From: Paragemmobacter kunshanensis
GTDB lineage: Bacteria > Pseudomonadota > Alphaproteobacteria > Rhodobacterales > Rhodobacteraceae
Direction of reading: 5' to 3'
Assembly (NCBI RefSeq): GCF_011059185.1
Contig: NZ_JAALFE010000017.1
Coordinates: 26,242 to 90,241 of the forward strand
DNA length: 64,000 nt
Of this stretch, positions 8,492 through 17,996 are shown one piece after another. The notes below the pieces were generated by a model that worked only from the letters and a program-made list of their open reading frames with translations, did not search any database and was not told the origin of the DNA. Every line of letters starts with the position of its first letter. Position 1 is the first letter of the stretch. A program made the translations under genes and the position numbers.

Positions 8492-9766
8492 TCAGCAGAA
8501 GGGAAGGAATTCGGCAAGTGCGCCGGGTGGCAGATCCGCGGCATCGGCGGGGATGAGCATCAGCCCGTCAGCCGCATGCAACGCGCCGACCCTGGCGGAA
8601 TGGGTTTCGGCGGCGAAGGTGACCACCTCGCGCCCCTGCGGATCGAAGCCGATGCAGCGGGCGGGGCGGTATTCGCAGCGCCCCGGCTTGTGCCGGACGG
8701 GATCGGCCGTGACGACATGGCGACGGGCAGGACCGGCGGAGTGGTTGCCGGTGAGCCTGTGCAGCAGCGCCTGGCCGAAGAGATGCCAGGTGACGAAGGC
8801 AGAAAGCGGATTGCCCGGCAGGCCAAGCCAGTGTGTAGACCCGATCTGTCCGTAGGTGACGGGTTTGCCGGGCTTGATCGCGACGCCGCTGAAGGCGATC
8901 CTGCCGCCGCGGGCGAGGATGGCGGGTTTGACGTGATCCTCTTCCCCGACGGAGATCCCGCCGGTGGTGATCAGGAGATCGCTGGCCCCGGCCAGTTCGG
9001 CGATCTGGAGGAACAGGCCGTCGCGGCTGTCGAGGCCGGTTTCCACGGCGATGAGATCGACCTCGGGTCGGGCCGCGAGAAGGGTGCGCAGCATGGGGGT
9101 GTTCACATCCCAGATCTGCGCCGCATCGCGGGGCGCGCCGGTCTGGCGCAGTTCGTCGCCGGTGACGAGCAGCGAGACGCGGAGGCGGCGGCGCAGCAAG
9201 AGGTGCGATGCACCGGCGCTGGCACAGGCGGCAATCTCGCGCGGGCCGAGCCTGCTGCCCTCGTGCAGCATCACGGCGCCGCGGGGCATTTCACTGGCCG
9301 CATGGCGGATGTTCTGGCCCGGGATGGGACGCTGGGCGATGCGGATGCTATGGGCGTGGCGGCGGACTTCTTCCTGCATGATGACGGCATCCGCCCCGGC
9401 CGGGAGGGGCGCGCCGGTGAAGATGCGGCTGGCCTGAAGGCCCGACAGGGCGGCCGCAGGTTGCCCGGCCGGGCCCCGGGCGACGACCGGAAGCGTCCAT
9501 GGCCCCGGACCGGACAGGGCAGACGTGGCGAGGGCATAGCCATCCATCGCGGCGCTGTCGAAGGGCGGGATCGCCGCTTGCGCGACAACGGGCGCGGCAA
9601 GGATGCGGCCCCGCGCATCCTGCAGGTAGAGCGTTTCGGTTTCCGCCACGGGCTGCGCCCGGTCGGCGATGAGGGACAGCGCCGTGTCGATGGGGATCAG
9701 CTTTCCGGCGGTATCGCGCCGGTCGCATCCGCAGCCTGAGGGGGCGAGGGGTTCAAGCGCGGTCAT
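8492..9766 (-). CDS. moeA: Molybdopterin molybdotransferase MoeA
   Basis: A 424-residue cytoplasmic enzyme that inserts molybdate into adenylylated molybdopterin to give the active cofactor. The start at 9766 makes an ATGA overlap with the carbonic anhydrase stop (9763-9766). The four-domain pattern is visible: N-terminal helix region TALSLIADRAQPV, the substrate site FDSAAMDGYAL, MoCF-biosynthesis domain with LLVTGDEL and LLITTGGISVGEEDHVK, and C-terminal PGKPVTYGQIGSTHWLGLPGNPLSAFVTW. An unusual N-terminal CGCDRR segment precedes the family core. Its position behind narGHJI fits supply of cofactor to NarG. Confidence 0.95.
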   Translation of the reverse strand: MTALEPLAPSGCGCDRRDTAGKLIPIDTALSLIADRAQPVAETETLYLQDARGRILAAPVVAQAAIPPFDSAAMDGYALATSALSGPGPWTLPVVARGPAGQPAAALSGLQASRIFTGAPLPAGADAVIMQEEVRRHAHSIRIAQRPIPGQNIRHAASEMPRGAVMLHEGSRLGPREIAACASAGASHLLLRRRLRVSLLVTGDELRQTGAPRDAAQIWDVNTPMLRTLLAARPEVDLIAVETGLDSRDGLFLQIAELAGASDLLITTGGISVGEEDHVKPAILARGGRIAFSGVAIKPGKPVTYGQIGSTHWLGLPGNPLSAFVTWHLFGQALLHRLTGNHSAGPARRHVVTADPVRHKPGRCEYRPARCIGFDPQGREVVTFAAETHSARVGALHAADGLMLIPADAADLPPGALAEFLPFC

Positions 9767-10377
9767 CTTTCCCCTGCCCCGAAATGGCCGGGCCCCATGC
9801 TGCAATCCAGATCGCGCAGGAGGCCATCCTTCAGCCCGTAGATCAGGCCATGCACCCGGATATCGGCGCCCCTTTCCCAGGCGCGCTGGAGGATGGGCGT
9901 TTCGCAGACGCGGCGGACGCCTTCCACGACGTTCAGTTCCGCCAGCCTGTCGCGGCGGCCTTCGGCATCGGATTCGCGCCCCAGATCGACGGCATAGCTG
10001 CGGGCAAGGCGGCGGATCGGTTCCAGCCAGTGATCGGCAAGACCATGGGGCAGATCCTCGGTCGCGGCGCGGACACCGCCGCAGCCGTAATGGCCGCAGA
10101 CGATGATTTCGCGCACATGCAGCGTGTCCACCGCGAATTCGAGCGAGGAGAGGAAGTTCATGTCGGCGGAATGGATCACATTGGCCACGTTGCGATGCAC
10201 GAAGACCTCGCCGGGGTCGAGACCCGCGACGACATTCGCCGGAACGCGGCTGTCCGAACAGCCGATCCAGAAGAATTCCGGGGCCTGAAGCGCGGCAAGG
10301 CGGGTGAAGTAATCCGGTTCCTGCCGCTGGCGGAGGTGCGACCAGTCGCGGTTGCGGCTGAGCAGATCGTTCAGCAT
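9763..10377 (-). CDS. Beta-class carbonic anhydrase
   Basis: A 204-residue zinc enzyme interconverting carbon dioxide and bicarbonate. All catalytic residues are present: Cys40, Asp42 and Arg44 in WIGCSDSRVPAN, and His96 and Cys99 in CGHYGCGGVRA. These define the beta class (Can/CynT type). It lies 51 bp downstream of the parvulin gene and overlaps moeA by 4 bp, so it is physically part of the nitrate reductase transcription unit. Possible reasons include pH or bicarbonate balance during denitrification; this is inference. Confidence 0.95.
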   Translation of the reverse strand: MLNDLLSRNRDWSHLRQRQEPDYFTRLAALQAPEFFWIGCSDSRVPANVVAGLDPGEVFVHRNVANVIHSADMNFLSSLEFAVDTLHVREIIVCGHYGCGGVRAATEDLPHGLADHWLEPIRRLARSYAVDLGRESDAEGRRDRLAELNVVEGVRRVCETPILQRAWERGADIRVHGLIYGLKDGLLRDLDCSMGPGHFGAGER

Positions 10378-10428
10378 GCTGTTGGCCCCGGAATGCGTGT
10401 CTGGTTCATGTCAGGCCCCGTGCAGGGT

Positions 10429-11229
10429 TCAGATCGGATCGAGGGATGCGCCCGAGATGACCGACTGGCGGGCAAGCGCGGCGACGAAGGCCTGCGAGGC
10501 GCGGGCCCAGGCCATCTTTTCCAGCGCCTCGGCAAGGCGCGGGCGCAGGGTTTCGAAGGGCAGGACCTGCCCGGGAGCCGTGGCGTTCAGCCGGATGATG
10601 TGCCAGCCGTGCCGCGACTGGACGGGATCCGGCGTCATGCCGCCTTCGGGAAGGGCGCGCAGGGCGGATTCGAATTCGGGGACGGTGTCGCCCGGGCCGA
10701 TCTGGCCCAGATGGCCGCCTGCCGCCCTTGATCCGCAATCGCTTTGCCCGGCGGCGGCGGCGAAGCCCCTGGCGTCATCCCCGAGGCGGGCGAGGATCGC
10801 CCTTGCCCGGGCCAGCGCGGCCGCGCTTTCGGCTTCGTCGCGCGGATCGCAGGCGCAGAGGATATGCGAGACATCCCAGAGCGGGGCCGACCGGAAGCGG
10901 GACGGATCCTTCATCCATTCGGCGCGCATCGCCTCTTCCGTGATCGGGGGAAGGGTGATCGACTGGTCGAGCAGCGCGCGGATCAGGGCCTCGTCCTCGG
11001 TCTCGGTCCGGCCGGGGGCCAGTTCCATCGGATCGGGAACAAGGCCGCGACGCCGGGCCTCTTGCAGCAGAAGCGCGCGGATCGTCAGCGCCTGCGCCGC
11101 CTTGCGCCAGGCAATGCCGGGCTTTCCCCTGGGCGCGGCGTGGTTCTGCGCCTCGGATGCGATGGCGGCGGCGGGGATGGTTTCGCCGTTCACGATGACA
11201 TCGGGGTGGAGGCTGGCGAGAATGGCCAT
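10429..11229 (-). CDS. Parvulin-type peptidyl-prolyl isomerase of the nar operon
   Basis: A 266-residue foldase starting at ATG 11229, which overlaps the narI stop (ATGA, 11226-11231 region). The parvulin rotamase domain is in the second half, with the landmarks VSHILCACDPRDEAE, GGHLGQIGPGDTVPEFESAL and SRHGWHIIRLN. The N-terminal half is helical, as in NifM/SurA-like chaperones. No signal peptide is visible, so it should act in the cytoplasm. Parvulin genes behind narI are known in Paracoccus-type nar operons, and a role in maturing the nitrate reductase is likely. Confidence 0.85.
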   Translation of the reverse strand: MAILASLHPDVIVNGETIPAAAIASEAQNHAAPRGKPGIAWRKAAQALTIRALLLQEARRRGLVPDPMELAPGRTETEDEALIRALLDQSITLPPITEEAMRAEWMKDPSRFRSAPLWDVSHILCACDPRDEAESAAALARARAILARLGDDARGFAAAAGQSDCGSRAAGGHLGQIGPGDTVPEFESALRALPEGGMTPDPVQSRHGWHIIRLNATAPGQVLPFETLRPRLAEALEKMAWARASQAFVAALARQSVISGASLDPI

Positions 11230-11990
11230 CACTTGCCCCCCGCCTTGGGGCCGGCCACGGCCTGCCGCCGGTCGAAGGCCGCGCGGCGTTCGTCCAGAGG
11301 GCGACGGCGGCGCGAGCGGACCAACTGGTATCCCGGGCGCAGGAAGAGATAGCGCAGGGGTGCGAAGAAGCCCGACAGGACATGCGCGAGGCGCGTGAAG
11401 GGGAAGACGAGGAAGATGGTCAGGCCAAGGAAGAGGTGCATCTTGAACAGAAGCGCGACATCGGCGATCTGGTCCGCCGCGCCGGAGCGGAAGGTGAAGA
11501 TCATCTGCGCCCAGGTCATGAACTTTGTCATTTCGTGCCCGTCGAGGTGTTGCAGCGAAATGAAGATCGTGCCCAGCCCGAGGATCAGTTGCGCCAGAAG
11601 CAGGACAAGGATCGCGATGTCGGCGAAGCTGGAGGTCTTGCGGATGCGCGGATCCATCCAGCGGCGGTGCAGGAGCATCGCCCCGCCGACGAGGGCCATG
11701 ATCCCGGCCACACCGCCGGCGATCACGGCCAGCAATTGCTTGGCACCATGGCTGATGCCCAGCGCATCGAAGAGGGCGATGGGTGTCAGCAGGCCGACGA
11801 GATGTCCGAAGAAGATCACCAGAACGCCGACGTGAAACAGCGTCGAGCCGATCATCAGCTGGCGGCGCCGCAGCAACTGGCTGGAGGAGGTCTTCCAGGT
11901 GAAGGGATCGCGTTCGTAGCGGGCGACAGAGCCGATCAGGAGGACGGCAAGGGCGATGTAGGGATAGATGCCGAAAAGGAAGTCGTGCAT
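11229..11990 (-). CDS. narI: Respiratory nitrate reductase gamma subunit NarI
   Basis: A 253-residue membrane cytochrome b that takes electrons from quinol and passes them to NarH. Five membrane spans can be seen, starting with MHDFLFGIYPYIALAVLLIGS. The haem-ligand histidines are in GSTLFHVGVLVIFFGHLVG and in FLGLTIFLVFPFTRLAHVLSG. It is about 25 residues longer than E. coli NarI because of a basic, arginine-rich C-terminal tail. It lies between narJ (11 bp gap) and the parvulin gene (overlap). Confidence 0.97.
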   Translation of the reverse strand: MHDFLFGIYPYIALAVLLIGSVARYERDPFTWKTSSSQLLRRRQLMIGSTLFHVGVLVIFFGHLVGLLTPIALFDALGISHGAKQLLAVIAGGVAGIMALVGGAMLLHRRWMDPRIRKTSSFADIAILVLLLAQLILGLGTIFISLQHLDGHEMTKFMTWAQMIFTFRSGAADQIADVALLFKMHLFLGLTIFLVFPFTRLAHVLSGFFAPLRYLFLRPGYQLVRSRRRRPLDERRAAFDRRQAVAGPKAGGK

Positions 11991-12001
11991 GGCCCTCTCC
12001 T

Positions 12002-12715
12002 TTACAGGTTGGACGGGCGCGCCGGGGCGGCGGGCCGGGTGGGGCTGTCCATGGAGGCGAGGATGTCGCGCATCTGGGGGCAGCCTGCATTGGGATCGGG
12101 GCCGAAGGTCACCTCGGTTTCCTGCCAGATCGCATCCAGCGCGGCGAGATCGGCAGGGTCATCCTCGGGTTGGGCCAGCAGGGCGGCGAGCGCCTCTGCA
12201 TCCACTTCGGCCGCGGCGAGACCCGAAAGGGCGGCGAACGCGGCGGCATATCCACTGCCGCGCCGGGTGAGCCGCGCGGCAAGCGCATCGAGGATATGCG
12301 CCGCGTCCGCCAAGGTTTCCCGCGCCTCGCCTGTGGGACGCGAGGACAGGAATTCGAGGAGGACCGGCAGATGATCGGGGAGTTCGGTCGTCATGGGTTC
12401 GAAACCCGCGGCGCGATAGGTTTCGATCAGGCTGACCATGGCACCGCCCCTGTCGCGGCTTTCGCCATGGACATGTTCGAAGAGATTGAGCGACAGGCTG
12501 CGCGAGCGATCGAAGAGCATCACGTAGCGTTCCTGCAGATCATAGAGATCGGCCTGAGCCAGATCGTCTGCGAGTGCCTGCAGGGCCGCCCTGATGGGGG
12601 CGGCGATCCGCAGATCGGCACGGAACACTGCCGCAATGGCGGGCATGGCCTGTTGCAGTTCGGCGGACGGGTAGCTGAGCGTCAGCGACAGGGCCTTCAG
12701 GGTGCGATCGTTCAT
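12002..12715 (-). CDS. narJ: Nitrate reductase molybdenum cofactor assembly chaperone NarJ
   Basis: A 237-residue TorD/DmsD-family chaperone that binds apo-NarGH and licenses cofactor insertion before membrane attachment. The family pattern is visible in MNDRTLKALSLTLSYPSAEL, SLSLNLFEHVHGESRDRG and ELPDHLPVLLEFLSSRP. It shares one base with the narH stop (12715) and precedes narI by 11 bp, in the normal nar order. Confidence 0.96.
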   Translation of the reverse strand: MNDRTLKALSLTLSYPSAELQQAMPAIAAVFRADLRIAAPIRAALQALADDLAQADLYDLQERYVMLFDRSRSLSLNLFEHVHGESRDRGGAMVSLIETYRAAGFEPMTTELPDHLPVLLEFLSSRPTGEARETLADAAHILDALAARLTRRGSGYAAAFAALSGLAAAEVDAEALAALLAQPEDDPADLAALDAIWQETEVTFGPDPNAGCPQMRDILASMDSPTRPAAPARPSNL

Positions 12716-14241
12716 CAGAAGGACTCCAGCGGAAGGGCGAAGGATTTCTTCTTGCCGCCGAAGAGGCCGGTCTTGCCGGTTTCCCCGCCGGAACAGCCGT
12801 TGCCATCGGTGAAGCCGCAGCCGCCGCGGATGTCGGCGCCCTGTTCGTTCTGTTCGCGGTGGGCGGTGGGGATGGCGAAGCGGTCTTCGTAATCGGCGAT
12901 GGCCATGATCCTGTACATGTCCTCGATCATCCGGCCCGACATGCCGACGCGGGCAGCGATGCCTTCGTCGCGCACGCCATCCACCGTAAGCGCCCGCATG
13001 TAGAGCCGCATGGCCGACATGCGTTCGAGGGCGGAGACGATGGGTTCTTCATCCCCTGCCGTCAGCATGTTCGCCAGATACTGAACCGGGATGCGGAGAG
13101 AGCGCACATCGGGCATCTGGTCGCTCATGGCGATCTGGCCGGCCTGGGCGGCGTTCTGGATGGGCGAGAGCGGCGGGATATACCAGACCATGGGCAGGGT
13201 GCGGTATTCCGGGTGCAGCGGGAAGGCGACCTTCCATTCCATCGCCATCTTCCAGATCGGGCTGATCTTCGCGGCTTCGATCCAGTCTTCCGGCACGCCA
13301 TCGCGGCGGGCGGCGGCGATCACCTCGGGGTCGTTCGGATCGAGGAAGACGTCAAGCTGCGCGCCGTAGAGATCTGTTTCCCGTTCGGCGCTGGCGGCGG
13401 CCTCGATCCTGTCGGCGTCATAGAGGATCACGCCGAGATAGCGGATGCGGCCGACGCAGGTTTCCGAACAGACGGTCGGTTGTCCGCTTTCGATGCGGGG
13501 ATAGCAGAAGGTGCATTTCTCGGACTTGCCGGTATCCCAGTTGTAATAGACCTTCTTGTAGGGGCAGCCGGAGATGCACATCCGCCAGCCGCGGCATTTT
13601 TCCTGGTCGATCAGGACGATGCCGTCTTCTTCCCGCTTGTAGATCGCGCCCGAAGGGCAGGAGGCGGAACAGGTGGGGTTGAGGCAATGCTCGCACAGGC
13701 GCGGCAGATACATCATGAAGGTATTCTCATACTCTCCGTAGATGTCCTTCTGGACCTTGTCGAAGTTGTAGTCGGCCGAGCGTTTGGCGAATTCGCCGCC
13801 GAGGATTTCCTCCCAGTTCGGGCCCTTCTCGATCTTTTCCATCCTTTCGCCGGTGATCCTTGACCGGGGGCGGGCGGTGGGGAAAGCCTGCATGTCTGGC
13901 GCGGATTTCAGGTGGTCGTAGTCGAAATCGAAGGGTTCGTAGTAATCGTCGATCTCGGGCATCGAGGGGTTGGCGAAGATGTTCGCCAGGATGCGCCACT
14001 TGGCCCCCTGCCTTGGCTGGAGCTTGCCCGATTTCGACCGGACCCAGCCGCCATTCCAGCGTTTCTGGTTTTCCCAATCGGTCGGATAGCCGGTGCCGGG
14101 CTTGGTTTCGACATTGTTGAACCAGGCGTATTCGACGCCTTCGCGGCTGGTCCAGACGTTCTTGCAGGTGACAGAACAGGTGTGGCAGCCGATGCACTTG
14201 TCCAGGTTCAGGACCTTGCCGATTTGTGCGCGAACCTTCAT
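12715..14241 (-). CDS. narH: Respiratory nitrate reductase beta subunit NarH
   Basis: A 508-residue iron-sulfur subunit wiring NarI to NarG. Four ferredoxin-type cysteine clusters are readable: CIGCHTCSVTCKNVW near residue 16; CEHCLNPTCSASCPSG; CRGWRMCISGCPYKK; and CTFCYPRIESGQPTVCSETC. The tryptophan in CRGWRMC replaces a cysteine and marks the [3Fe-4S] cluster of NarH. The C-terminal 30 residues add a short glycine/cysteine stretch (RGGCGFTDGNGCSGGE) that I do not recall from E. coli NarH. It overlaps narG by 4 bp. Confidence 0.97.
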   Translation of the reverse strand: MKVRAQIGKVLNLDKCIGCHTCSVTCKNVWTSREGVEYAWFNNVETKPGTGYPTDWENQKRWNGGWVRSKSGKLQPRQGAKWRILANIFANPSMPEIDDYYEPFDFDYDHLKSAPDMQAFPTARPRSRITGERMEKIEKGPNWEEILGGEFAKRSADYNFDKVQKDIYGEYENTFMMYLPRLCEHCLNPTCSASCPSGAIYKREEDGIVLIDQEKCRGWRMCISGCPYKKVYYNWDTGKSEKCTFCYPRIESGQPTVCSETCVGRIRYLGVILYDADRIEAAASAERETDLYGAQLDVFLDPNDPEVIAAARRDGVPEDWIEAAKISPIWKMAMEWKVAFPLHPEYRTLPMVWYIPPLSPIQNAAQAGQIAMSDQMPDVRSLRIPVQYLANMLTAGDEEPIVSALERMSAMRLYMRALTVDGVRDEGIAARVGMSGRMIEDMYRIMAIADYEDRFAIPTAHREQNEQGADIRGGCGFTDGNGCSGGETGKTGLFGGKKKSFALPLESF

Positions 14242-17200
14242 TCCGCTGCCTCCACCTTGCCGGTTGCGGGTTGATCGAGCCAGTCGACCTTCTTCATCTT
14301 GCGAACGATCACGAATTCGTCGCGGTTGCTGCCGACGGTGCCGTAGTAGTTGAAGCCGTAGGACAACTGGGCATAGCCGCCGATCATGTGGGTCGGCTTG
14401 AGCGTGGCGCGGGTGACGGAGTTGTGGATGCCGCCGCGGTTGCCGGTCTTTTCGGAACCGGGCGTGTTCACGATCTTTTCCTGCGCGTGATACATGAAGA
14501 GCGTGCCCTGCTTGATCCGCTGGGACACCACGACCCGCGCGGTCAGCGCGCCGTTGATGTTGTAGGCCTCGACCCAGTCGTTATCGACGAGCCCCGCCTT
14601 CGCGGCATCCACCTCGGACATCCAGACCACCGGCCCACCGCGGTTGAGCGTCAGCATCAGGAGGTTGTCGGTATAGGTGGAATGGATGCCCCATTTCTGG
14701 TGCGGCGTGATGAAGTTCAGGACGACATGGGGGTTGCCCTCGGCCGCGTCGTTGTTGACGGCCTTGGTGATGGTCTTGAGATCCACCGGCGGGCGGTAGC
14801 TGACGAAGCCTTCGCCGAAGGCCCGCATCCAGAGGTGATCCTGATAGAGTTGCTGCCGCCCTGTCAGGGTGCGCCACGGGATCAGTTCGTGGACGTTGGT
14901 ATAGCCCGCATTGTAGCAGACCTCTTCGCTTTCGATGCCCGACCAGGTGGGGGAGGAGATGATCTTGCGCGGTTGCGCCGCGATGTCACGGAAGCGGATC
15001 TTCGTGTGATGCGCGCCTTCGGCCAGATGGGCATGATGGCGGCCCGTGGGTTTTTCCAGCTCTTCCCAAGCCTTGACCGCGACTTCGCCGTTGGTTTCCG
15101 GCGCCAGCATCAGGATCATCTCGGCGGCGTGGATGGCGGTATCAAGCCTGGGTTGCCCCTTGGCCACGCCATCTTCGACCCTGCCGTTCAGATCGCCGAG
15201 ATGGCCCACCTCGACCCTGGTATCCCAGGTGATGCCCTTGCCGCCATTGCCCAGCTTTTCAAGCAGCGGGCCGACAGAGGTGAATTTTTCGTAGAGATTG
15301 GGATAATCCCGTTCGACCGCGATGTAGTTGGGGGCCGTCTTGCCGGGGATCAGGTCGCATTCGCCCTTCTTCCAGTCCTTCACATGGGCCTGCGCCAGTT
15401 CGGCGGCGGTGTCATGCAGGAGCGGAAGCTGGACGATATCCGTCTCGACGCCCAGAACCTCTGGCGCGACCTCGCTGAACTTCTTCGCGATGGCCTTGAA
15501 GATCTCCCAGTCCGACCGTGACTCATAAGCCGGGTCCACGGCCGCCTGAAGCGGGTGGATGAAGGGGTGCATGTCCGAGGTGTTCAGATCATCCTTTTCG
15601 TACCACGAGGCCGTGGGCAGCACGATGTCGGAGTAGACGGCGGTGGTGGACATGCGGAAGTCGATGCAGACCAGCAGGTCGAGCTTGCCCTTCGGCGCCG
15701 CGTCGTGCCAGGCGGCCTCGACCGGCTTGGCATGGCCTTCCTCGCCCAGGTCCTTGCCCATGACGCCGTGATCGGTGCCGAGAAGGTGCTTGAGGAAGTA
15801 TTCATGCCCCTTGCCCGATGAGCCGAGCAGGTTGGAGCGCCAGACGAAGAGGTTGCGCGGCCAGTTCTCTGGCGCGTCCGGATCCTGGCAGGACATTTCC
15901 AGATCGCCGGATTTCAGCTGTTCGGCCACATAGGCGGGGATCGCCTTGCCCGCCGTCCTTGCGGCCCTGGATACATCAAGCGGGTTGGTCTTGAGCTGGG
16001 GGGCGGAGGGCAGCCAGCCCATGCGTTCGGCGCGGATGTTGTAGTCGATCAGGCTGACATTCCAGTCGCCTGCGGGCGCGGTGGGCGACAGGATCTCGCC
16101 CGCGCGCAGGGTTTCATAGCGCCACTGGTCGGTATGGGCATACCAGGCGGAGGTGGAATTCATGTGCCGCGGCGGGCGGTTCCAATCCAGCGCGAAGGCA
16201 AGGGGTTGCCAGCCGGTCTGCGGGCGGAGCTTTTCCTGGCCCACGTAATGCGACCAGCCGCCGCCCTCTTGCCCGATGCAGCCGCACATCACCAGCATGT
16301 TGATGATGCCGCGGTAGTTCATGTCCATGTGGTACCAGTGGTTCAGGCCGGCCCCGAGGATGACCATGCTCTTGCCGCGGGTCTTTTCGGCATTGCCTGC
16401 GAATTCCCGCGCCACGGCGATGATCTTCTCGCGCGAGACCCCGGTGATCCGTTCGGCCCAGGCCGGGGTGTAGGGAATGTCGTCGTTGAAGTTCTTCGAC
16501 ACCCAATCGCCGCCAAGGCCGCGATCCAGACTGTAATTCGCGCAGAACAGATCGAAGACCGTGGCAACCATCACCTCGCGCCCGCCCGCAAGGGTGACGC
16601 GGCGGGCGGGGATGTTGCGGGTCAGCACTTCCGGCGCGGCGCATTTCACGAAATCGCCGGTTGCCGCGCCGCCGAAATAGGGGAAGTCGACGGCCACCAC
16701 CTCATCATGGTCGCTGTCGAGGATCAGGCTGAGGCGCAGGCGCGTGTCGGTGTCTGCGGCCTTTTCCTCGAGGTTCCATTTGCCCTCTTCGCCCCAGCGG
16801 AAACCGATGGAGCCGTTTGGCGCGACGATGCGGCCCGAGCTTTCCTCGAAGGCGACGGTCTTCCAGTCGGGGTTGTTGGTTTCGCCCAGCTTGCCATCGA
16901 GATCGTCGGCCCGCAGCATCCGGCCCGGAACAAGGCGGCCGTCCACCTCATCCAGCTGCACCAGCATGGGCATGTCGGTGTATTTGCGGGCATAATCCTC
17001 GAAATACTCGGCCTGCCGGTCGAGATGGTATTCGCGCAGGATGACATGGCCCATCGCCATGGCCAGCGCCGCATCGGTGCCTGCCTGCGGGTTCAGCCAG
17101 ATATCGCCGAACTTGGCCGCTTCGGAATAGTCGGGACTGACGACGGCGGACTTGGTGCCGCGATAGCGGACTTCGGTGTAGAAATGGGCATCCGGTGTGC

Positions 17201-17981
17201 GGGTCTGCGGGACGTTCGAGCCCCAGAGCATGATGAAGCCCGCATTGTACCAATCCGCGCTTTCCGGAACGTCGGTCTGTTCGCCCCAGGTCTGGGGCGA
17301 AGCGGGCGGCAGGTCGCAGTACCAATCGTAGAAGGACATGCAGGTGCCGCCGAGAAGCGAGAGATAGCGCGATCCGGCGGCATAGCTGACCATCGACATG
17401 GCGGGGATGGGCGAGAAGCCGAAGACGCGGTCGGGCCCCCAGACCCTGGCGGTATGGGCATTGGCGGCGGCGACTATCTCGGTCGCTTCGTCCCAGGTGG
17501 CGCGGACGAAGCCGCCCTTGCCGCGGGTGCCGGTATAGCTGGCGCGCAGGGCCGGATCGTTCTGGATCGCGGCCCAGGCGGCGACCGGTGTCATCGTGGC
17601 GCGCATCCTGCGCCAGGCGCGCATCAGGTTCCCCCGGATCAGCGGGTTCTTCACGCGGTTCGCAGAGTAGAGATACCAACTGTAGGAGGCCCCCCGCGCG
17701 CAACCGCGGGGTTCGTGGTTCGGCAGGCCCGCCCGCGTGCGCGGATAGTCGGTCTGTTGCGTCTCCCACGTCACGATGCCGGACTTGACGTAGATCTTCC
17801 AGGAACAGGACCCCGTGCAGTTCACGCCATGGGTTGAGCGGACGATCTTGTCATGCCGCCAGCGGTTTCTGTAGGTGTCCTCCCAGTCGCGGTTTTCGCG
17901 CGTGGTCTGGCCCCAGCCGTTTGAGAACTGTTCCAGTTCCTTGCTCTGGAAGAAGTTCAGTCTGTCGAGCAGGTGGCTCAT
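14238..17981 (-). CDS. narG: Respiratory nitrate reductase alpha subunit NarG
   Basis: A 1247-residue catalytic subunit reducing nitrate to nitrite at a molybdenum bis-MGD centre on the cytoplasmic face. The N-terminal FS0 cluster site is THGVNCTGSCSWKIYVKSG, with the first ligand a histidine, followed by GLPNHEPRGCARGASYSWY. The molybdenum-ligand aspartate is expected in PESADWYNAGFIMLWGSN. There is no Tat leader, as usual for membrane-bound Nar (only a vestigial N-terminal segment). Length matches the family. It follows narK by 15 bp. Confidence 0.98.
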   Translation of the reverse strand: MSHLLDRLNFFQSKELEQFSNGWGQTTRENRDWEDTYRNRWRHDKIVRSTHGVNCTGSCSWKIYVKSGIVTWETQQTDYPRTRAGLPNHEPRGCARGASYSWYLYSANRVKNPLIRGNLMRAWRRMRATMTPVAAWAAIQNDPALRASYTGTRGKGGFVRATWDEATEIVAAANAHTARVWGPDRVFGFSPIPAMSMVSYAAGSRYLSLLGGTCMSFYDWYCDLPPASPQTWGEQTDVPESADWYNAGFIMLWGSNVPQTRTPDAHFYTEVRYRGTKSAVVSPDYSEAAKFGDIWLNPQAGTDAALAMAMGHVILREYHLDRQAEYFEDYARKYTDMPMLVQLDEVDGRLVPGRMLRADDLDGKLGETNNPDWKTVAFEESSGRIVAPNGSIGFRWGEEGKWNLEEKAADTDTRLRLSLILDSDHDEVVAVDFPYFGGAATGDFVKCAAPEVLTRNIPARRVTLAGGREVMVATVFDLFCANYSLDRGLGGDWVSKNFNDDIPYTPAWAERITGVSREKIIAVAREFAGNAEKTRGKSMVILGAGLNHWYHMDMNYRGIINMLVMCGCIGQEGGGWSHYVGQEKLRPQTGWQPLAFALDWNRPPRHMNSTSAWYAHTDQWRYETLRAGEILSPTAPAGDWNVSLIDYNIRAERMGWLPSAPQLKTNPLDVSRAARTAGKAIPAYVAEQLKSGDLEMSCQDPDAPENWPRNLFVWRSNLLGSSGKGHEYFLKHLLGTDHGVMGKDLGEEGHAKPVEAAWHDAAPKGKLDLLVCIDFRMSTTAVYSDIVLPTASWYEKDDLNTSDMHPFIHPLQAAVDPAYESRSDWEIFKAIAKKFSEVAPEVLGVETDIVQLPLLHDTAAELAQAHVKDWKKGECDLIPGKTAPNYIAVERDYPNLYEKFTSVGPLLEKLGNGGKGITWDTRVEVGHLGDLNGRVEDGVAKGQPRLDTAIHAAEMILMLAPETNGEVAVKAWEELEKPTGRHHAHLAEGAHHTKIRFRDIAAQPRKIISSPTWSGIESEEVCYNAGYTNVHELIPWRTLTGRQQLYQDHLWMRAFGEGFVSYRPPVDLKTITKAVNNDAAEGNPHVVLNFITPHQKWGIHSTYTDNLLMLTLNRGGPVVWMSEVDAAKAGLVDNDWVEAYNINGALTARVVVSQRIKQGTLFMYHAQEKIVNTPGSEKTGNRGGIHNSVTRATLKPTHMIGGYAQLSYGFNYYGTVGSNRDEFVIVRKMKKVDWLDQPATGKVEAAE

Positions 17982-17996
17982 CTTGGCGTCCTTTCG

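Noticed and set aside
10429..12090. Single 553-codon minus-strand frame spanning parvulin and part of narI
   Set aside because: Only the last 266 codons, from ATG 11229, encode a parvulin. The upstream part overlaps narI in another frame and shows no protein-like sequence.
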